Notes: generated by a model not told the origin, from the letters alone. A stretch of DNA of 64,000 nucleotides from Arthrobacter russicus (GCF_031454135.1 NZ_JAVDQF010000001.1:1116001-1180000), one strand, 5' to 3'. Counted from the first letter of the stretch, positions 7,861 through 17,040 are shown. Numbers and translations: made by a program.

Positions 7861-9108
7861 TCAACGGCGGTCCAGCGCGCCTCGGAGCAGGACCGCGCTC
7901 AGCGCCAGAAGTGCGGTGACGACCAAGGCGATGAATCCGAGGATCGCCGCGGGCAAACCCCACCGCGCGGCGGCCGCCCCCAAGCCCAGCACCGGAAACG
8001 CACTGCCCAGATAGGTCAGAACATAAACCGTGCTCACGATCTGCGCATGCTTGGCCGGCTCCACCGCCAATGACACCCGATTGAAGACCACCCGGAAGGC
8101 CAAACCCTGGCCCGCTCCCGCGGCCAGGCAGGAGACCACCAGAAGCCAACCACTCCCGGTGGCTCCGGCGACGCCCAACAACCCGAGCGATGCCGCCAAC
8201 ACCAACAGGCCCGCCGGCGCCAAGAACTTGCCGCCGGCGCGGAACAACTGGCTCAACGCCGAGGCAGCCAGCGTCAGGCCGGCCAGGAGTCCGATCAACG
8301 GGCGCGAGTCGGTGCCGACGATCTGCGCGAAATAGCCCGGCGCCAGGGACAGGCAGAAGCCGAAGACCGCGAAACTCAGGAACCCCACGGCAGAGGCGGT
8401 CCAGAATTGGCTTCTGGCCTCCCGGGAAACCGAAGGCCGGCGCGGCGCCAGCGCTTTGACCGTCGGAGTCGCGCCGTCGTTACTGGAAAACGCGATCGCC
8501 GGGCGGGCCCGGAGCACGGTCAAGGGAACCAGCAAAACCAGCAGCAGCACCGCGTGCAGGTAGAACGGCGTTCGGGTGTGCTCCGGCAACAACGAGAGCA
8601 GACCACCCACCAGCGGCCCGGCAGCGACTCCGCCGGAGGAAGCGAACAGGGTGAATCGGGACGCCCATTCGGGCCGGCTGGGCAGCAGCTCGCGCAGGGC
8701 CGCGGAACTCGCTCCGGTAGCCAAGGCCACACCCAGACCCTGCAAGGCCCGGCCCAGGCTCAAGCCCAGCAGATCCTGCGCCGCACCGAACAGCACTCCC
8801 CCGGCCAGGCCGAGCAGCACCGCAATCAGCAAGGCGGCGCGGCGGCCGATGTGATCCGACCAATGGCCCGCGGCCAGCAAGCCGGCAATGAGCGAGAACA
8901 CATAGGCGCTGAACGCAATGCTCACCGCCCAGGAGTCCAAGCCCAAGGAACTCTGCAGCAGAGGATAGAGCGGCGTCGCCAAGTTGGCGCCGATCAGCAG
9001 CACGAAAAGCGTGGCGCCGGCGAGCACCAAACGAGTGGAGCGCGAAGCGTCCCAACCCCGGCTGCCAGCCAGGGCGGGCCGCATCCTGAGTTCCGAAAGA
9101 ATGGTCAT
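7861..9108 (-). CDS. MFS transporter
   Basis: The product is 415 residues from ATG 9108, with about twelve hydrophobic segments. The loop between helices 2 and 3 reads GHWSDHIGRRAAL, the MFS signature for drug or metabolite exporters, and SLGRALQGLGVALATGASSAALRE resembles the antiporter motif region of DHA1-type pumps. It precedes an ArsR-type regulator gene that could control it. A TTG at 9144 would add twelve residues but has no visible ribosome-binding site. It is divergent from an Lrp gene across a 155-bp AT-rich gap. The exported substrate is unknown. Confidence 0.88.
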   Translation of the reverse strand: MTILSELRMRPALAGSRGWDASRSTRLVLAGATLFVLLIGANLATPLYPLLQSSLGLDSWAVSIAFSAYVFSLIAGLLAAGHWSDHIGRRAALLIAVLLGLAGGVLFGAAQDLLGLSLGRALQGLGVALATGASSAALRELLPSRPEWASRFTLFASSGGVAAGPLVGGLLSLLPEHTRTPFYLHAVLLLVLLVPLTVLRARPAIAFSSNDGATPTVKALAPRRPSVSREARSQFWTASAVGFLSFAVFGFCLSLAPGYFAQIVGTDSRPLIGLLAGLTLAASALSQLFRAGGKFLAPAGLLVLAASLGLLGVAGATGSGWLLVVSCLAAGAGQGLAFRVVFNRVSLAVEPAKHAQIVSTVYVLTYLGSAFPVLGLGAAAARWGLPAAILGFIALVVTALLALSAVLLRGALDRR

Positions 9109-9263
9109 GTGTTCCCGATCACATTGTGGTGACGAAAAGTTCAAGCACTTTTGATGCTTTCAGCCATCAGATTGCGTCATTGCTGACCCAAAACACCAAG
9201 AAATTCTTTCAAATTGGTAAAAATAATCAATCATGACGATTTGCGATGCGGAATACTGATCAT

Positions 9264-9749
9264 ATGAATCAGTTGGACGCCACCGACCTCGCCCTGCTGC
9301 TCGAGTTGATCGCCGATCCCCGCGCCCAGATCGGCGAGCTGAGCGACCGTTTGGGCGTGGCCCGCAACACCGCGCAATCCCGGATCCGCCGCCTGCTCAA
9401 ATCCGGCGTGCTCCGCGACGGCGGACGCGAAGTGGACCTCGCCGTCGTCGGCTATGACGTGGTGGCGTTCGTCACCATCGAAGTCAGCCACCGGGAGCTG
9501 GACGGCGTGATCGCCGCCTTGCGGAAACAGCCGCAAGTGCTCGAGGTGCACGAGATCTCCGGCCGTGGCGACGTCTGGTGCCGGCTCGCGGCACGCGACG
9601 TGCAGCATCTGCAGAGCGCGCTGCGGACCGTGTTGCGGATCCGCGGTGTGATCCGCACTGAAACGTCGCTCGCCCTGCACGAACACATCCCGTACCGGGT
9701 CGAGCCGCTGTTGCACGGCATGGCCAAACGGAAATCCACGCCCGGATGA
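9264..9749 (+). CDS. Lrp/AsnC-family transcriptional regulator
   Basis: The product is 161 residues from ATG 9264 (ATG 9246 is an in-frame alternative adding six). An N-terminal DNA-binding domain (LDATDLALLLELIADPRAQI, then LSDRLGVARNTAQSRIRRLLKSGVL) is followed by a RAM domain with EVHEISGRGDVWCRLAA. The basic C-terminus is slightly longer than usual. It is divergent from the MFS gene, so it may regulate that promoter, and lies 14 bp before corA. Effector unknown; amino acids are usual for the family. Confidence 0.87.
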   Translation: MNQLDATDLALLLELIADPRAQIGELSDRLGVARNTAQSRIRRLLKSGVLRDGGREVDLAVVGYDVVAFVTIEVSHRELDGVIAALRKQPQVLEVHEISGRGDVWCRLAARDVQHLQSALRTVLRIRGVIRTETSLALHEHIPYRVEPLLHGMAKRKSTPG

Positions 9750-9763
9750 GTTGATAATGGACC

Positions 9764-10759
9764 GTGACCATCATCGACAACGCCGTGTATGTCAACGGGC
9801 GGCGTACCGCCGATCCGGTAAGCCTGCAGCAGACCTATGAGACCCTCGCCGAGCGCGGCGGGATGGCCTGGATCGGGCTGTACCGGCCGACGGCGGAAGA
9901 AATGGCTTCGGTCGCGGAGGAATTCGGACTGCACGAACTCGCGGTCGAAGACGCAATCGCCGCGCATCAACGGCCGAAGCTCGAACGGTACGACGACAAT
10001 CTGTTCACCGTACTCCGGCCGGCCCGCTACCTGGACTCCGAGGAAGAGGTCGAGTTCGGCGAGCTGCACATCTTCACCGGCAAAGATTTCGTGATCACGA
10101 TCCGGCATGCCGAAACCTCGGGGGTGGCCCAGGTCCGGCAACGACTGGAGGCGGAACCGGAGCTCCTGGCGCTCGGCCCGGAGGCGGTGCTCTACGCGAT
10201 CCTGGACCAAGTGGTCGACGACTATGGACCGGTGGTGGCCGGCTTGGAGAACGATATCGATGAAATCGAAGACCAGTTGTTCGCCGGCGACCCCCAGGTT
10301 TCCCGGCGTATTTACAAGCTCTCCCGGGAAGTGATCCTGTTCCAGCGCGCCATCCAACCGCTGCAAGCGATCATGGAACAACTCAAAGGCGGGTTCGAAA
10401 AGTACGATGTGAACATCGAGCTGCAGCGGAACCTGCGCGATGTGGCAGATCATGTGGCCTCGCTGAACACCAAGGCCGACGGCTTCCGGCAATTGCTGCA
10501 GAACGCGCTCACCGTGGACGGCACGCTGACCGCGAACCGGCTCAATGAGGTCAGCGCGAAACAGAACGAAGAGGTCAAGAAGATCTCCTCCTGGGCGGCG
10601 ATTTTCTTCGCGCCGACCTTCGTGGCCAGTGTCTACGGGATGAACTTCGAGATCATGCCGGAACTGAAATGGGACTTCGGTTATCCCTTCGCGATCTTCC
10701 TGATGGCGCTGCTCTCCGGCGGCATGTTCCTGATCTTCAAAGCCAAGAAATGGCTCTAG
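9764..10759 (+). CDS. corA: CorA-family magnesium/divalent cation channel
   Basis: This 331-residue protein starts with GTG. A long cytoplasmic helical funnel domain precedes two C-terminal membrane helices; the first ends in the signature GMNFEIMPELKW (YGMNF near residue 288), which forms the selectivity mouth of the CorA pentamer. It ends in a lysine-containing tail (KAKKWL), as is usual. CorA proteins let Mg2+ enter, with cytoplasmic Mg2+ sensing by the funnel. It follows the Lrp gene by 14 bp and may be cotranscribed with it. No Mg2+ riboswitch was seen in the short leader. Confidence 0.92.
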   Translation: MTIIDNAVYVNGRRTADPVSLQQTYETLAERGGMAWIGLYRPTAEEMASVAEEFGLHELAVEDAIAAHQRPKLERYDDNLFTVLRPARYLDSEEEVEFGELHIFTGKDFVITIRHAETSGVAQVRQRLEAEPELLALGPEAVLYAILDQVVDDYGPVVAGLENDIDEIEDQLFAGDPQVSRRIYKLSREVILFQRAIQPLQAIMEQLKGGFEKYDVNIELQRNLRDVADHVASLNTKADGFRQLLQNALTVDGTLTANRLNEVSAKQNEEVKKISSWAAIFFAPTFVASVYGMNFEIMPELKWDFGYPFAIFLMALLSGGMFLIFKAKKWL

Positions 10760-10892
10760 ACCCAGGGCCCAAGCCGTCGCGCACTTCGCACGGCCGCTGG
10801 ATTCCCAGCGAAATCCCACCTCGGAACCGGAATAAGATCCTTGACCCTCCGGTTGCCGCCAAAGTAAGCCGAAATCCCAAGGAGAATACTCA

Positions 10893-11741
10893 GTGACCGT
10901 CAACGTCCCCAACGTCACCCTCAACAACGGCGTCAGCATGCCCCAGCTCGGACTGGGCGTGTGGCAAGTGCCGGACGACCAGGCCACCGCAGCGGTGCTC
11001 AGCGCGCTGAACTCCGGATACCGGAGCATCGACACCGCGGCGATCTACGGAAATGAAGCCGGGGTGGGCCAAGCCGTCGCCCAGTTCCTCGCAGAGTCCG
11101 GCGTCGACCGGTCCGAGCTGTTCATCACCACCAAGTTGTGGAACGCGGAACAGGGATACGAGAAGACTCTGGCCGCCTTCGACGAGAGCCTGAACAAGCT
11201 GGGGCTGGATTACGTGGATCTCTATTTGATCCACTGGCCCGAGCCGAACCACGATTTGTACGCCGACACCTGGCGGGCTTTCGAGGAGATCTACGCTTCC
11301 GGCAAGGCGAAAGCGATTGGCGTCTCCAACTTCGAGCAGGACCACCTGCAGAAGCTCATCGATCTCGGCGGCACGGTTCCGGCGATCAACCAGATCGAAC
11401 TGCACCCGAATTTGCAGCAGCGTGAATTGCGAGCTTTCGGCAAGGCGCACGGCATCCACACCGAGGCCTGGAGCCCGCTGGCCCAGGGCCATCTGCTGGA
11501 AGATGCCGCACTCGCCGAAATCGCGGCGGCGCACGGCAAATCGCCGGCCCAGGTGATCATTCGCTGGCACCTGCAAACCGGCAATGTGGTGATCCCCAAG
11601 TCGGTTACCCCGGAACGGATCGCGGCGAACATCGATGTCTTCGATTTCGAGCTCAGCGATGCCGAGATGGCCGTCGTGGACGCCTTGGACAAAGCGGGCC
11701 GAGTCGGTCCGCACCCGAACGATTTCCACATGGAGAAGTAA
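10893..11741 (+). CDS. Aldo/keto reductase (2,5-diketo-D-gluconate reductase-like)
   Basis: This 282-residue NADPH-dependent TIM-barrel enzyme has a GTG start behind AAGGAG. The catalytic tetrad is visible: Asp and Tyr in SIDTAAIYGNE, Lys in ITTKLWN, His in YLIHWPEP. The coenzyme motif IPKSVTPERIAANIDVFDF is the AKR5-type signature. Such enzymes reduce aldehydes and ketones such as 2,5-diketogluconate or methylglyoxal. A possible promoter, TTGACC then TAAGCC with an 18-bp spacer, lies in the 133-bp gap upstream. It is followed immediately by palindromic repeats. Confidence 0.92.
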   Translation: MTVNVPNVTLNNGVSMPQLGLGVWQVPDDQATAAVLSALNSGYRSIDTAAIYGNEAGVGQAVAQFLAESGVDRSELFITTKLWNAEQGYEKTLAAFDESLNKLGLDYVDLYLIHWPEPNHDLYADTWRAFEEIYASGKAKAIGVSNFEQDHLQKLIDLGGTVPAINQIELHPNLQQRELRAFGKAHGIHTEAWSPLAQGHLLEDAALAEIAAAHGKSPAQVIIRWHLQTGNVVIPKSVTPERIAANIDVFDFELSDAEMAVVDALDKAGRVGPHPNDFHMEK

Positions 11742-11755
11742 CTCCCTCCTTTCAA

Positions 11756-11828
11756 CCCAACGCGCGAGTGCACATTTGGTGCGGGTGTTTCCGGAACACA
11801 TCCGCACCAAGTGTGCACTCGCGTTGGG
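11756..11828. repeat. REP-like long palindrome, copy 1
   Basis: A roughly 73-bp near-perfect palindrome runs from CCCAACG to CGTTGGG, folding around a central TTTCCGGAACA. Arms share the core GAGTGCACA-TTGGTGCGG. It lies just after the AKR stop codon and is one of three related elements around the next AKR gene. It lacks a T-run, so a role as a simple intrinsic terminator for either convergent gene is possible but not typical. Confidence 0.7.
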
Positions 11829-11863
11829 TCCCTACGTGGCGAACGGAGTTCGACACGAAAGGG

Positions 11864-11889
11864 CGCGAGTGCGCACGTGTGCACTCGCG
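11864..11889. repeat. REP-like short palindrome, copy 2
   Basis: A 26-bp palindrome with 13-bp arms and one mismatch (CGCGAGTGCGCAC / GTGTGCACTCGCG) ends in the same GCGTTGGG as copy 1. It looks like a collapsed version of the longer element lacking the central TTGGTGCGG part. It lies 13 bp from the end of the minus-strand AKR gene. Confidence 0.65.
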
Positions 11890-11902
11890 TTGGGATCGGG
11901 GG

Positions 11903-12916
<1,014 letters not shown>

Positions 12917-12918
12917 TC

Positions 12919-12949
12919 ACGCTACGACTTGGAGTGCACTCCAACGCAA
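12919..12949 (-). promoter_or_regulatory. MerR-type promoter with 19-bp spacer
   Basis: Reading the minus strand, -35 TTGCGT (12944-12949) and -10 TAGCGT (12919-12924) are separated by 19 bp. The spacer region holds the perfect 16-bp palindrome TTGGAGTGCACTCCAA (12929-12944). An over-long spacer filled by a dyad is the hallmark of promoters twisted into shape by MerR-family activators. It drives the AKR starting at 12886. Confidence 0.65.
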
Positions 12950-12963
12950 GGGCCGGCCAAAAT

Positions 12964-13032
12964 CTCGCGCGAGCGCACAGTTCACGCGAGTGTTTTCGGA
13001 AAACACCCGCGCCAAGTGTGCGTTCGCGCGAG
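12964..13032. repeat. REP-like long palindrome, copy 3
   Basis: A 69-bp palindrome runs from CTCGCGCGAG to CTCGCGCGAG-like ends around the centre GTGTTTTCGGAAAACAC. It shares the outer CGCGAGYGCACA arm and the central GTGTTTTC-type core with copy 1. It lies between the MerR-type promoter and the end of tetR, so the AKR gene is bracketed by these elements. Confidence 0.7.
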
Positions 13033-13079
13033 GAGGAGGGGTGCGAGGTGCGGGTGCAGTTTGCTGATACGGGTTTGGC

Positions 13080-13637
13080 TCAGGGCTGACTGAGCCGGCC
13101 GACGGCGGTGACCACTGATCGGCGCAAATCCTCCCGGTCGGCGTCGGAATGATCCGGCGGAAGTTGGAATACCGTCTGGGTGACCAGGGCGCTCACCATC
13201 ATGTGCAAGACCTGCGCCGGCAGATCACCGGAAATGACCCCTGCCTCCTGCGCCTGCTTGATCGACGCCGCTTTGCGCTCGCCCGCGGCCAGGACCTCGC
13301 TGCTGCGGACGCCAGCGCCGTGCCGCTCCAATTGGTCCCAGAACACCAAACGCATCTGCTCGGCCCGGGCCAGCGAGAAATCGAACAATCGGCCGGCATA
13401 GCCGGGCAGGTCGGCCGTATCGATGGGCACTTGATCGATGACCGCGATCACCATCGCCTCGAAAACCGCCTCGAAAAGCCCGTCTTTGGAACCGAAATAG
13501 GTATAGATCTGCGCCTTGTTCGAACCCGCTGCAGCGGCGATCCGGTCCACCCGGGCACCGGCAATGCCGTACTGGGAGAACTCTTGGATCGCCGCCTCGA
13601 GAAGCCGCTGTTTGGTTGCCTGTGCATCACGTGCCAT
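13080..13637 (-). CDS. TetR-family transcriptional regulator
   Basis: The product is 185 residues. The N-terminal TetR domain reads TKQRLLEAAIQEFSQYGI, then ARVDRIAAAAGSNKAQIYTYFGSKDGLFEAV, with the usual recognition helix and YFGSK signature. The C-terminal domain is a helical ligand pocket with no specific recognisable subfamily. It is divergent from the SDR gene, and the 97-bp gap contains a perfect dyad plus a degenerate copy, suggesting control of both genes. Ligand unknown. Confidence 0.88.
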   Translation of the reverse strand: MARDAQATKQRLLEAAIQEFSQYGIAGARVDRIAAAAGSNKAQIYTYFGSKDGLFEAVFEAMVIAVIDQVPIDTADLPGYAGRLFDFSLARAEQMRLVFWDQLERHGAGVRSSEVLAAGERKAASIKQAQEAGVISGDLPAQVLHMMVSALVTQTVFQLPPDHSDADREDLRRSVVTAVGRLSQP

Positions 13638-13648
13638 GACTCGATATT

Positions 13649-13711
13649 ACTAACCAGTTAGTTGACAAACAAGTCAAAAGCAGTTTTACTAATTATCAAC
13701 CAACCAGTTAG
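13649..13711. promoter_or_regulatory. TetR operator pair between tetR and SDR genes
   Basis: There is a perfect 14-bp dyad ACTAACCAGTTAGT at 13649-13662. A second, imperfect copy CCAACCAGTTAG at 13700-13711 shares AACCAGTTAG. The first lies 12 bp from the tetR ATG, the second 24 bp upstream of the SDR ATG, so each divergent promoter has one copy. Assignment to this TetR protein is by position. Confidence 0.55.
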
Positions 13712-13734
13712 AAACTTCAGATACGGAGCACCCG

Positions 13735-14649
13735 ATGTACAACGTTCCAGACCAAAGCGGCAAACTCGCCATCGTCACTGGCGCCAATTCCGGCACTGGC
13801 AAGGAAGCTGCAACCCGGCTCGCCGGAGCCGGCGCGAAAGTCATCCTCGCGGTCCGCACGCCGGAAAAGGGCGACGCTGCGGCGGCCGACATCCGCAGCA
13901 TCCATCCCACGGCCGACCTCGAGGTCCGGCGCATCGACCTCGCGGACCTGGCCAGCATCAAGGACTTTTCGGACGGCATGATCGCCGACGGCAGGCCGGT
14001 CGATTTGCTGCTCAACAATGCCGGAGTGATGACTCCGCCCAGCCGAATCGCCACCAAGGACGGCTTCGAGCTGCAATTCGGCAGCAATTTCCTGGGCCCG
14101 TTCGCACTGACCAATCGACTGCTCCCCCTGGCACTGAAGGCTGCGCGCCCGCGGATCACCACGATGAGCAGCGGGATGGCGAACTTCGGAAAAATCAATT
14201 TCGACGATTTGAATTGGACCCGCAAGTACCGCAGCGCCGCGGCCTACTCGCAATCCAAACTCGCCGACCTAATGCTTTCCCGGCGCCTGGCGGATGTAGC
14301 GCTGGAACGCGGCTGGGATCTGATCAGCAATGCTGCGCACCCGGGCTTCACGAATACCAATCTGCAGACTGCCGGTGCCAGCCTGGGCCAGGAAAAGCCG
14401 ACCAATGCCTGGTTTACCCGGCTGGGCCTGCTGCCTTCGCAGGAACCGCAGCAAGGTGCCGAACCGATGCTCTACGCGGCCACCAGCCCGGAAGCCATCA
14501 ACAAGGGCTACTACGGACCCTCCGGCCGCTTCGGCTTGGTTGGCCCGACCGGCGTCGCCGGGCTCAATCGCCGGATGCGCGACGACGAAGTGGCCCGCAG
14601 ACTCTGGGACGCTGCCGAAGAACTGACCAGTACCCAGCTTCCGGCCTGA
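13735..14649 (+). CDS. SDR family oxidoreductase (retinol-dehydrogenase-like)
   Basis: This 304-residue Rossmann enzyme starts at ATG 13735 after ACGGAGCACCCG. Cofactor loop: TGANSGTGKEAATRLA (the last Gly of the usual TGxxxGxG is kept). It has LLNNAGVM, catalytic Ser in TTMSSGM, and Tyr/Lys in AAYSQSKLADLM. The basic residue after beta-2 (VRTPEKG) suggests NADP(H). Length and motif order match the WWOX/retinol-dehydrogenase-like SDRs. It is paired with a divergent TetR gene that probably represses it. Substrate unknown. Confidence 0.9.
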   Translation: MYNVPDQSGKLAIVTGANSGTGKEAATRLAGAGAKVILAVRTPEKGDAAAADIRSIHPTADLEVRRIDLADLASIKDFSDGMIADGRPVDLLLNNAGVMTPPSRIATKDGFELQFGSNFLGPFALTNRLLPLALKAARPRITTMSSGMANFGKINFDDLNWTRKYRSAAAYSQSKLADLMLSRRLADVALERGWDLISNAAHPGFTNTNLQTAGASLGQEKPTNAWFTRLGLLPSQEPQQGAEPMLYAATSPEAINKGYYGPSGRFGLVGPTGVAGLNRRMRDDEVARRLWDAAEELTSTQLPA

Positions 14650-14717
14650 GTTCACCGGCAGTTCACCCGCTCTGGTTAGGCTCATGCCGATAACCAATAG
14701 ACACCATGGGGAGCGTC

Positions 14718-14921
14718 ATGAACCACAGCCAACGGAGCAAACTCAAAGCCGGTGACCGGATTCGCCTGGAGTATCCGCACGGCGCGGCCACCGCCGGCGT
14801 GGTGGACGAACACACCGCCGATTATTCTGTGGTTTGGGTGCATTTGGACCACGGTCAGGGACGCACCATGCTGTTGGCCGGCGACGACGTTTCGATTGTG
14901 CGGCAGCCAAGCGCCGGCTGA
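14718..14921 (+). CDS. Small conserved-looking hypothetical protein
   Basis: This 67-residue protein starts at ATG 14718, preceded by GGGGAGC; ATG 14706 is an in-frame alternative but overlaps that ribosome-binding site. The sequence KLKAGDRIRLEYP...GVVDEH...VVWVHLDHGQGRTMLLAGDDVSIVR looks like one small beta-barrel (SH3/KOW-like) with alternating hydrophobic residues. No catalytic motif is visible. It is followed by a strong terminator at 14989. Function unknown. Confidence 0.6.
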   Translation: MNHSQRSKLKAGDRIRLEYPHGAATAGVVDEHTADYSVVWVHLDHGQGRTMLLAGDDVSIVRQPSAG

Positions 14922-14988
14922 GAAATTCCCAGGCCGGAAAGTTAACCATTTAGACGCATCTTCTTCATGTAAGCCTGGCGGCGAATTC

Positions 14989-15032
14989 AGCGAAGCCCCC
15001 AAGGGTTAGAACCCTTGGGGGCTTCGCTTTTT
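14989..15032 (+). terminator. Strong Rho-independent terminator
   Basis: A perfect inverted repeat AGCGAAGCCCCCAAGGGTT / AACCCTTGGGGGCTTCGCT (14989-15007 and 15010-15028) is followed by a run of five T. It ends transcription from the small gene at 14718. The minus-strand exit has no U-run, so it is directional. Confidence 0.9.
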
Positions 15033-15056
15033 CCATCTTCATTCGAAAGTGCCTTC

Positions 15057-15581
15057 ATGTCCGTCGTTCGCATAATGGTTGCGTCCTTCAGCAATTCCCA
15101 GGACCTCGTTTTGCATAGCTGGCTCCGGCATCGCAATCGGGTGATCGAAGGCCGGTTGATCGCGGGCTCCAGCCTCGACGACGAGGCTTTCGACCCGAGC
15201 ATCGGTGCCGCGTGGAAACCGATCGAACCCAAAGACTTCGGCCAGGAATTCGATGTGGACCGGGTCTTCGCTTGGCGGCTCCTGACCTCTAACAACCGCG
15301 AATTGGCGCGCAGCGCGGGGCTCTTCTTCCGATTCGCCGACGCCCAGGCCGACGCCGCCGACGCGCAGCAGAGCGCCGCCCGGATGGAGTTCGACGCCGT
15401 CGTCGACGGCTCCGAAGGCACGCAGACGTGGCGCGGCAGCCTCGCCGGACGACCAGTCGTTTTCGGTTCGCGCTGGTTCCGGATGGAACGCGACCGGGAA
15501 CGCGCTTTGCAGAATGCGTTGGCGATTTTGCCGATGGCGCATTTGGCCGAAACCGCGCAATCCGTGGGGTCTTCCCGGTGA
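15057..15581 (+). CDS. Hypothetical protein, 174 aa
   Basis: This ORF starts at ATG 15057, 25 bp after the terminator. It has no hydrophobic helix and no signal peptide. The segment VFAWRLLTSNNRELARSAGLFFRFADAQADA resembles in layout the short strand-turn-strand repeat of YegP/DUF1508-like proteins, but this is a weak impression. The second half (GRPVVFGSRWFRMERDRERALQNAL) is basic and probably helical. No good ribosome-binding site is visible, and an antisense ORF of similar size exists, so coding status is likely but not certain. Confidence 0.5.
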   Translation: MSVVRIMVASFSNSQDLVLHSWLRHRNRVIEGRLIAGSSLDDEAFDPSIGAAWKPIEPKDFGQEFDVDRVFAWRLLTSNNRELARSAGLFFRFADAQADAADAQQSAARMEFDAVVDGSEGTQTWRGSLAGRPVVFGSRWFRMERDRERALQNALAILPMAHLAETAQSVGSSR

Positions 15582-15897
15582 TTTCACAACCGAGGGTCGC
15601 AATTTCTCAGAAAAGAAAGCCGCGACACCCAATGTTCACCCAACGGCCAGCGGTACTTCGTGTTCGCGTGGACGGAGCGGGCGGGCCGCGCAGCAGAATG
15701 GATTCAGGTTGCTCAGAGATAATCCAGCAATCTCACAGTGAATCATCAGAACTTCCTTGTTGAAGGCTGGCTATAGCCATGTCTTGACGAGGATGGCCCG
15801 CCCCGGGTTAGAGCCGGGACGGGCCAAAAACTACAGAGGTAATCCGCGTCTGTAGTAACGTAGTAACAAAGCATTCTATCAAGGAGATATACCGAGA
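15582..15897. other. 316-bp leader/promoter region of the surface-transport operon
   Basis: No convincing gene was found. It contains a palindrome GGCTATAGCC near 15769, a GC-rich hairpin GGCCCGCCCCGG / CCGGGACGGGCC (about 15794-15825, one mismatch, followed by AAAAAC rather than T), and a tandem 8-mer GTAGTAAC-GTAGTAAC (15852-15867) just upstream of the ribosome-binding site AAGGAG (15881-15886). The direct repeat is a candidate activator-binding or -10 region for the following operon; a standard PHO box was not recognised. Confidence 0.5.
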
Positions 15898-16983
15898 ATG
15901 AAGAAGTCTGTTCTTTCGCTCGCCGGTGCCGTTTCTGTCGGCGTCGTTGCCCTTGGTTTGATCGGTTCTTCCGCTGCTGTCGCCGATCCGGGGTCGGCCA
16001 CCGACTACCGCACCTACGCGGCCGTCGGCTCGGACACCACCCAGTCAGTCTGGAACGGCTTGGCCAACGGCACGGTCAGCCCGTCCGTTGCTTCCTGGGA
16101 TGCCTTCCCGCCCGCCCCGTCCGCCACGATCCAGACGAAGAGCTCCGGCCCTTCGTTCAACCGTCCGCAGGGCTCCGGCGCCGGCGTTCAGGCTTTGAGC
16201 GCTTCCTTCGATGCTTCGAACCACAACTACCAGGGTGTCGACATCACCAACCAGGTCGATTTCGCCCGTTCGTCCTCCGGCGCTGCCAAAGACGGCACCG
16301 ACCTGACCTACCTGCCGTTCGCCCGCGACGCGGTCAGCTTGGCAGTCAAGACCTCGGCCGCCGGCAGCGTCGATGTTTCAACCCAGCAGCTGGCGAACAT
16401 CTACAGCTGCGTCGCCGGTGCGAACACCATCACCGTGGGCACCACCACGGTCACGGTCAACGCCAAACTGCCGCAGGCCAGCTCGGGCACCCGCGCTTTC
16501 TTCCTCAAGGCAATCGGCGTGGCCACCCCGGGCTCCTGCGTCACCACGGTGGGCGCTGAGAACGACGGCGGTCAGCTGACCGCCAACGGCGATGTCATCC
16601 CGTTCTCGGCTGCACAGTGGATCGGCCAGAAGAATGGCGTTGCCACCAACACCATCACCAACGACGAGATCCTTGCCTCGGTCAACACCTTGGCTCCGAC
16701 CGCCGGCAGCGGCTCCAGCCTGACCCCGGGCGCGCTTTACGGCAGCACCTCGGCCGAACCGTCTACCGCTGCAGGCACCTTCGCCCGCGACACTTACAAC
16801 GTGGTGACCACCGCCGCGTACACCTCCAACTCGGCGCTCGCCACCACGGTGCTGAAGTCCGACCTGAAGAAGCCCGCCGCGATCAACCTGATCAAGAGCT
16901 ACGGCTTCCTCACCCTGAGCTACGTCGGCGACCCGACCGTCGGCGCCGGCCTGGCTTCGCACCAGTCCAAGTTCAAGCACTAA
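15898..16983 (+). CDS. Secreted PstS-like substrate-binding protein
   Basis: This 361-residue protein has a classical signal peptide (basic KK, hydrophobic core, cleavage near AAVADPG at residue 30). The mature part has the type-II periplasmic-binding fold markers of phosphate-binding proteins: GSDTTQSVWN near the start, DFARSSSGAAKD, YLPFARDAVSLAV, and ASSGTRAFFLKAIG, corresponding to the oxyanion-binding loops. Unlike the other two binding proteins in the operon it has no C-terminal membrane helix, so it is either released or held by partners. It is the first gene, separated from the rest by a strong hairpin. Phosphate is the family ligand; another oxyanion or a polymer-derived ligand is possible. 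Confidence 0.75.
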   Translation: MKKSVLSLAGAVSVGVVALGLIGSSAAVADPGSATDYRTYAAVGSDTTQSVWNGLANGTVSPSVASWDAFPPAPSATIQTKSSGPSFNRPQGSGAGVQALSASFDASNHNYQGVDITNQVDFARSSSGAAKDGTDLTYLPFARDAVSLAVKTSAAGSVDVSTQQLANIYSCVAGANTITVGTTTVTVNAKLPQASSGTRAFFLKAIGVATPGSCVTTVGAENDGGQLTANGDVIPFSAAQWIGQKNGVATNTITNDEILASVNTLAPTAGSGSSLTPGALYGSTSAEPSTAAGTFARDTYNVVTTAAYTSNSALATTVLKSDLKKPAAINLIKSYGFLTLSYVGDPTVGAGLASHQSKFKH

Positions 16984-17007
16984 GCACCACTCGAACCAGT
17001 AACCACG

Positions 17008-17040
17008 GACGGGCGGCGGACTCCCAGTCCGCCGCCCGTC
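17008..17040 (+). terminator. Strong intergenic hairpin after first operon gene
   Basis: A perfect 15-bp stem (GACGGGCGGCGGACT / AGTCCGCCGCCCGTC) has a 3-base loop. It is followed by TGGTTA rather than a U-run, so it is probably a partial terminator or mRNA 3'-end stabiliser between the secreted binding protein and the anchored components. Confidence 0.65.

Noticed and set aside
9452-11035. 527-codon minus-strand ORF across Lrp, CorA and the AKR start
   Set aside because: Antisense to three well-supported genes; no recognisable domain.
15794-15825. Rho-independent terminator for the gene at 15057
   Set aside because: Stem is followed by A-rich sequence on the plus strand and has no T-run in either exit direction; left as an unexplained hairpin.
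15881-15893. AAGGAGATATACC identical to a common expression-vector ribosome-binding site, possible contamination
   Set aside because: Flanking sequence is continuous native DNA with no vector features; a good Shine-Dalgarno sequence by chance.
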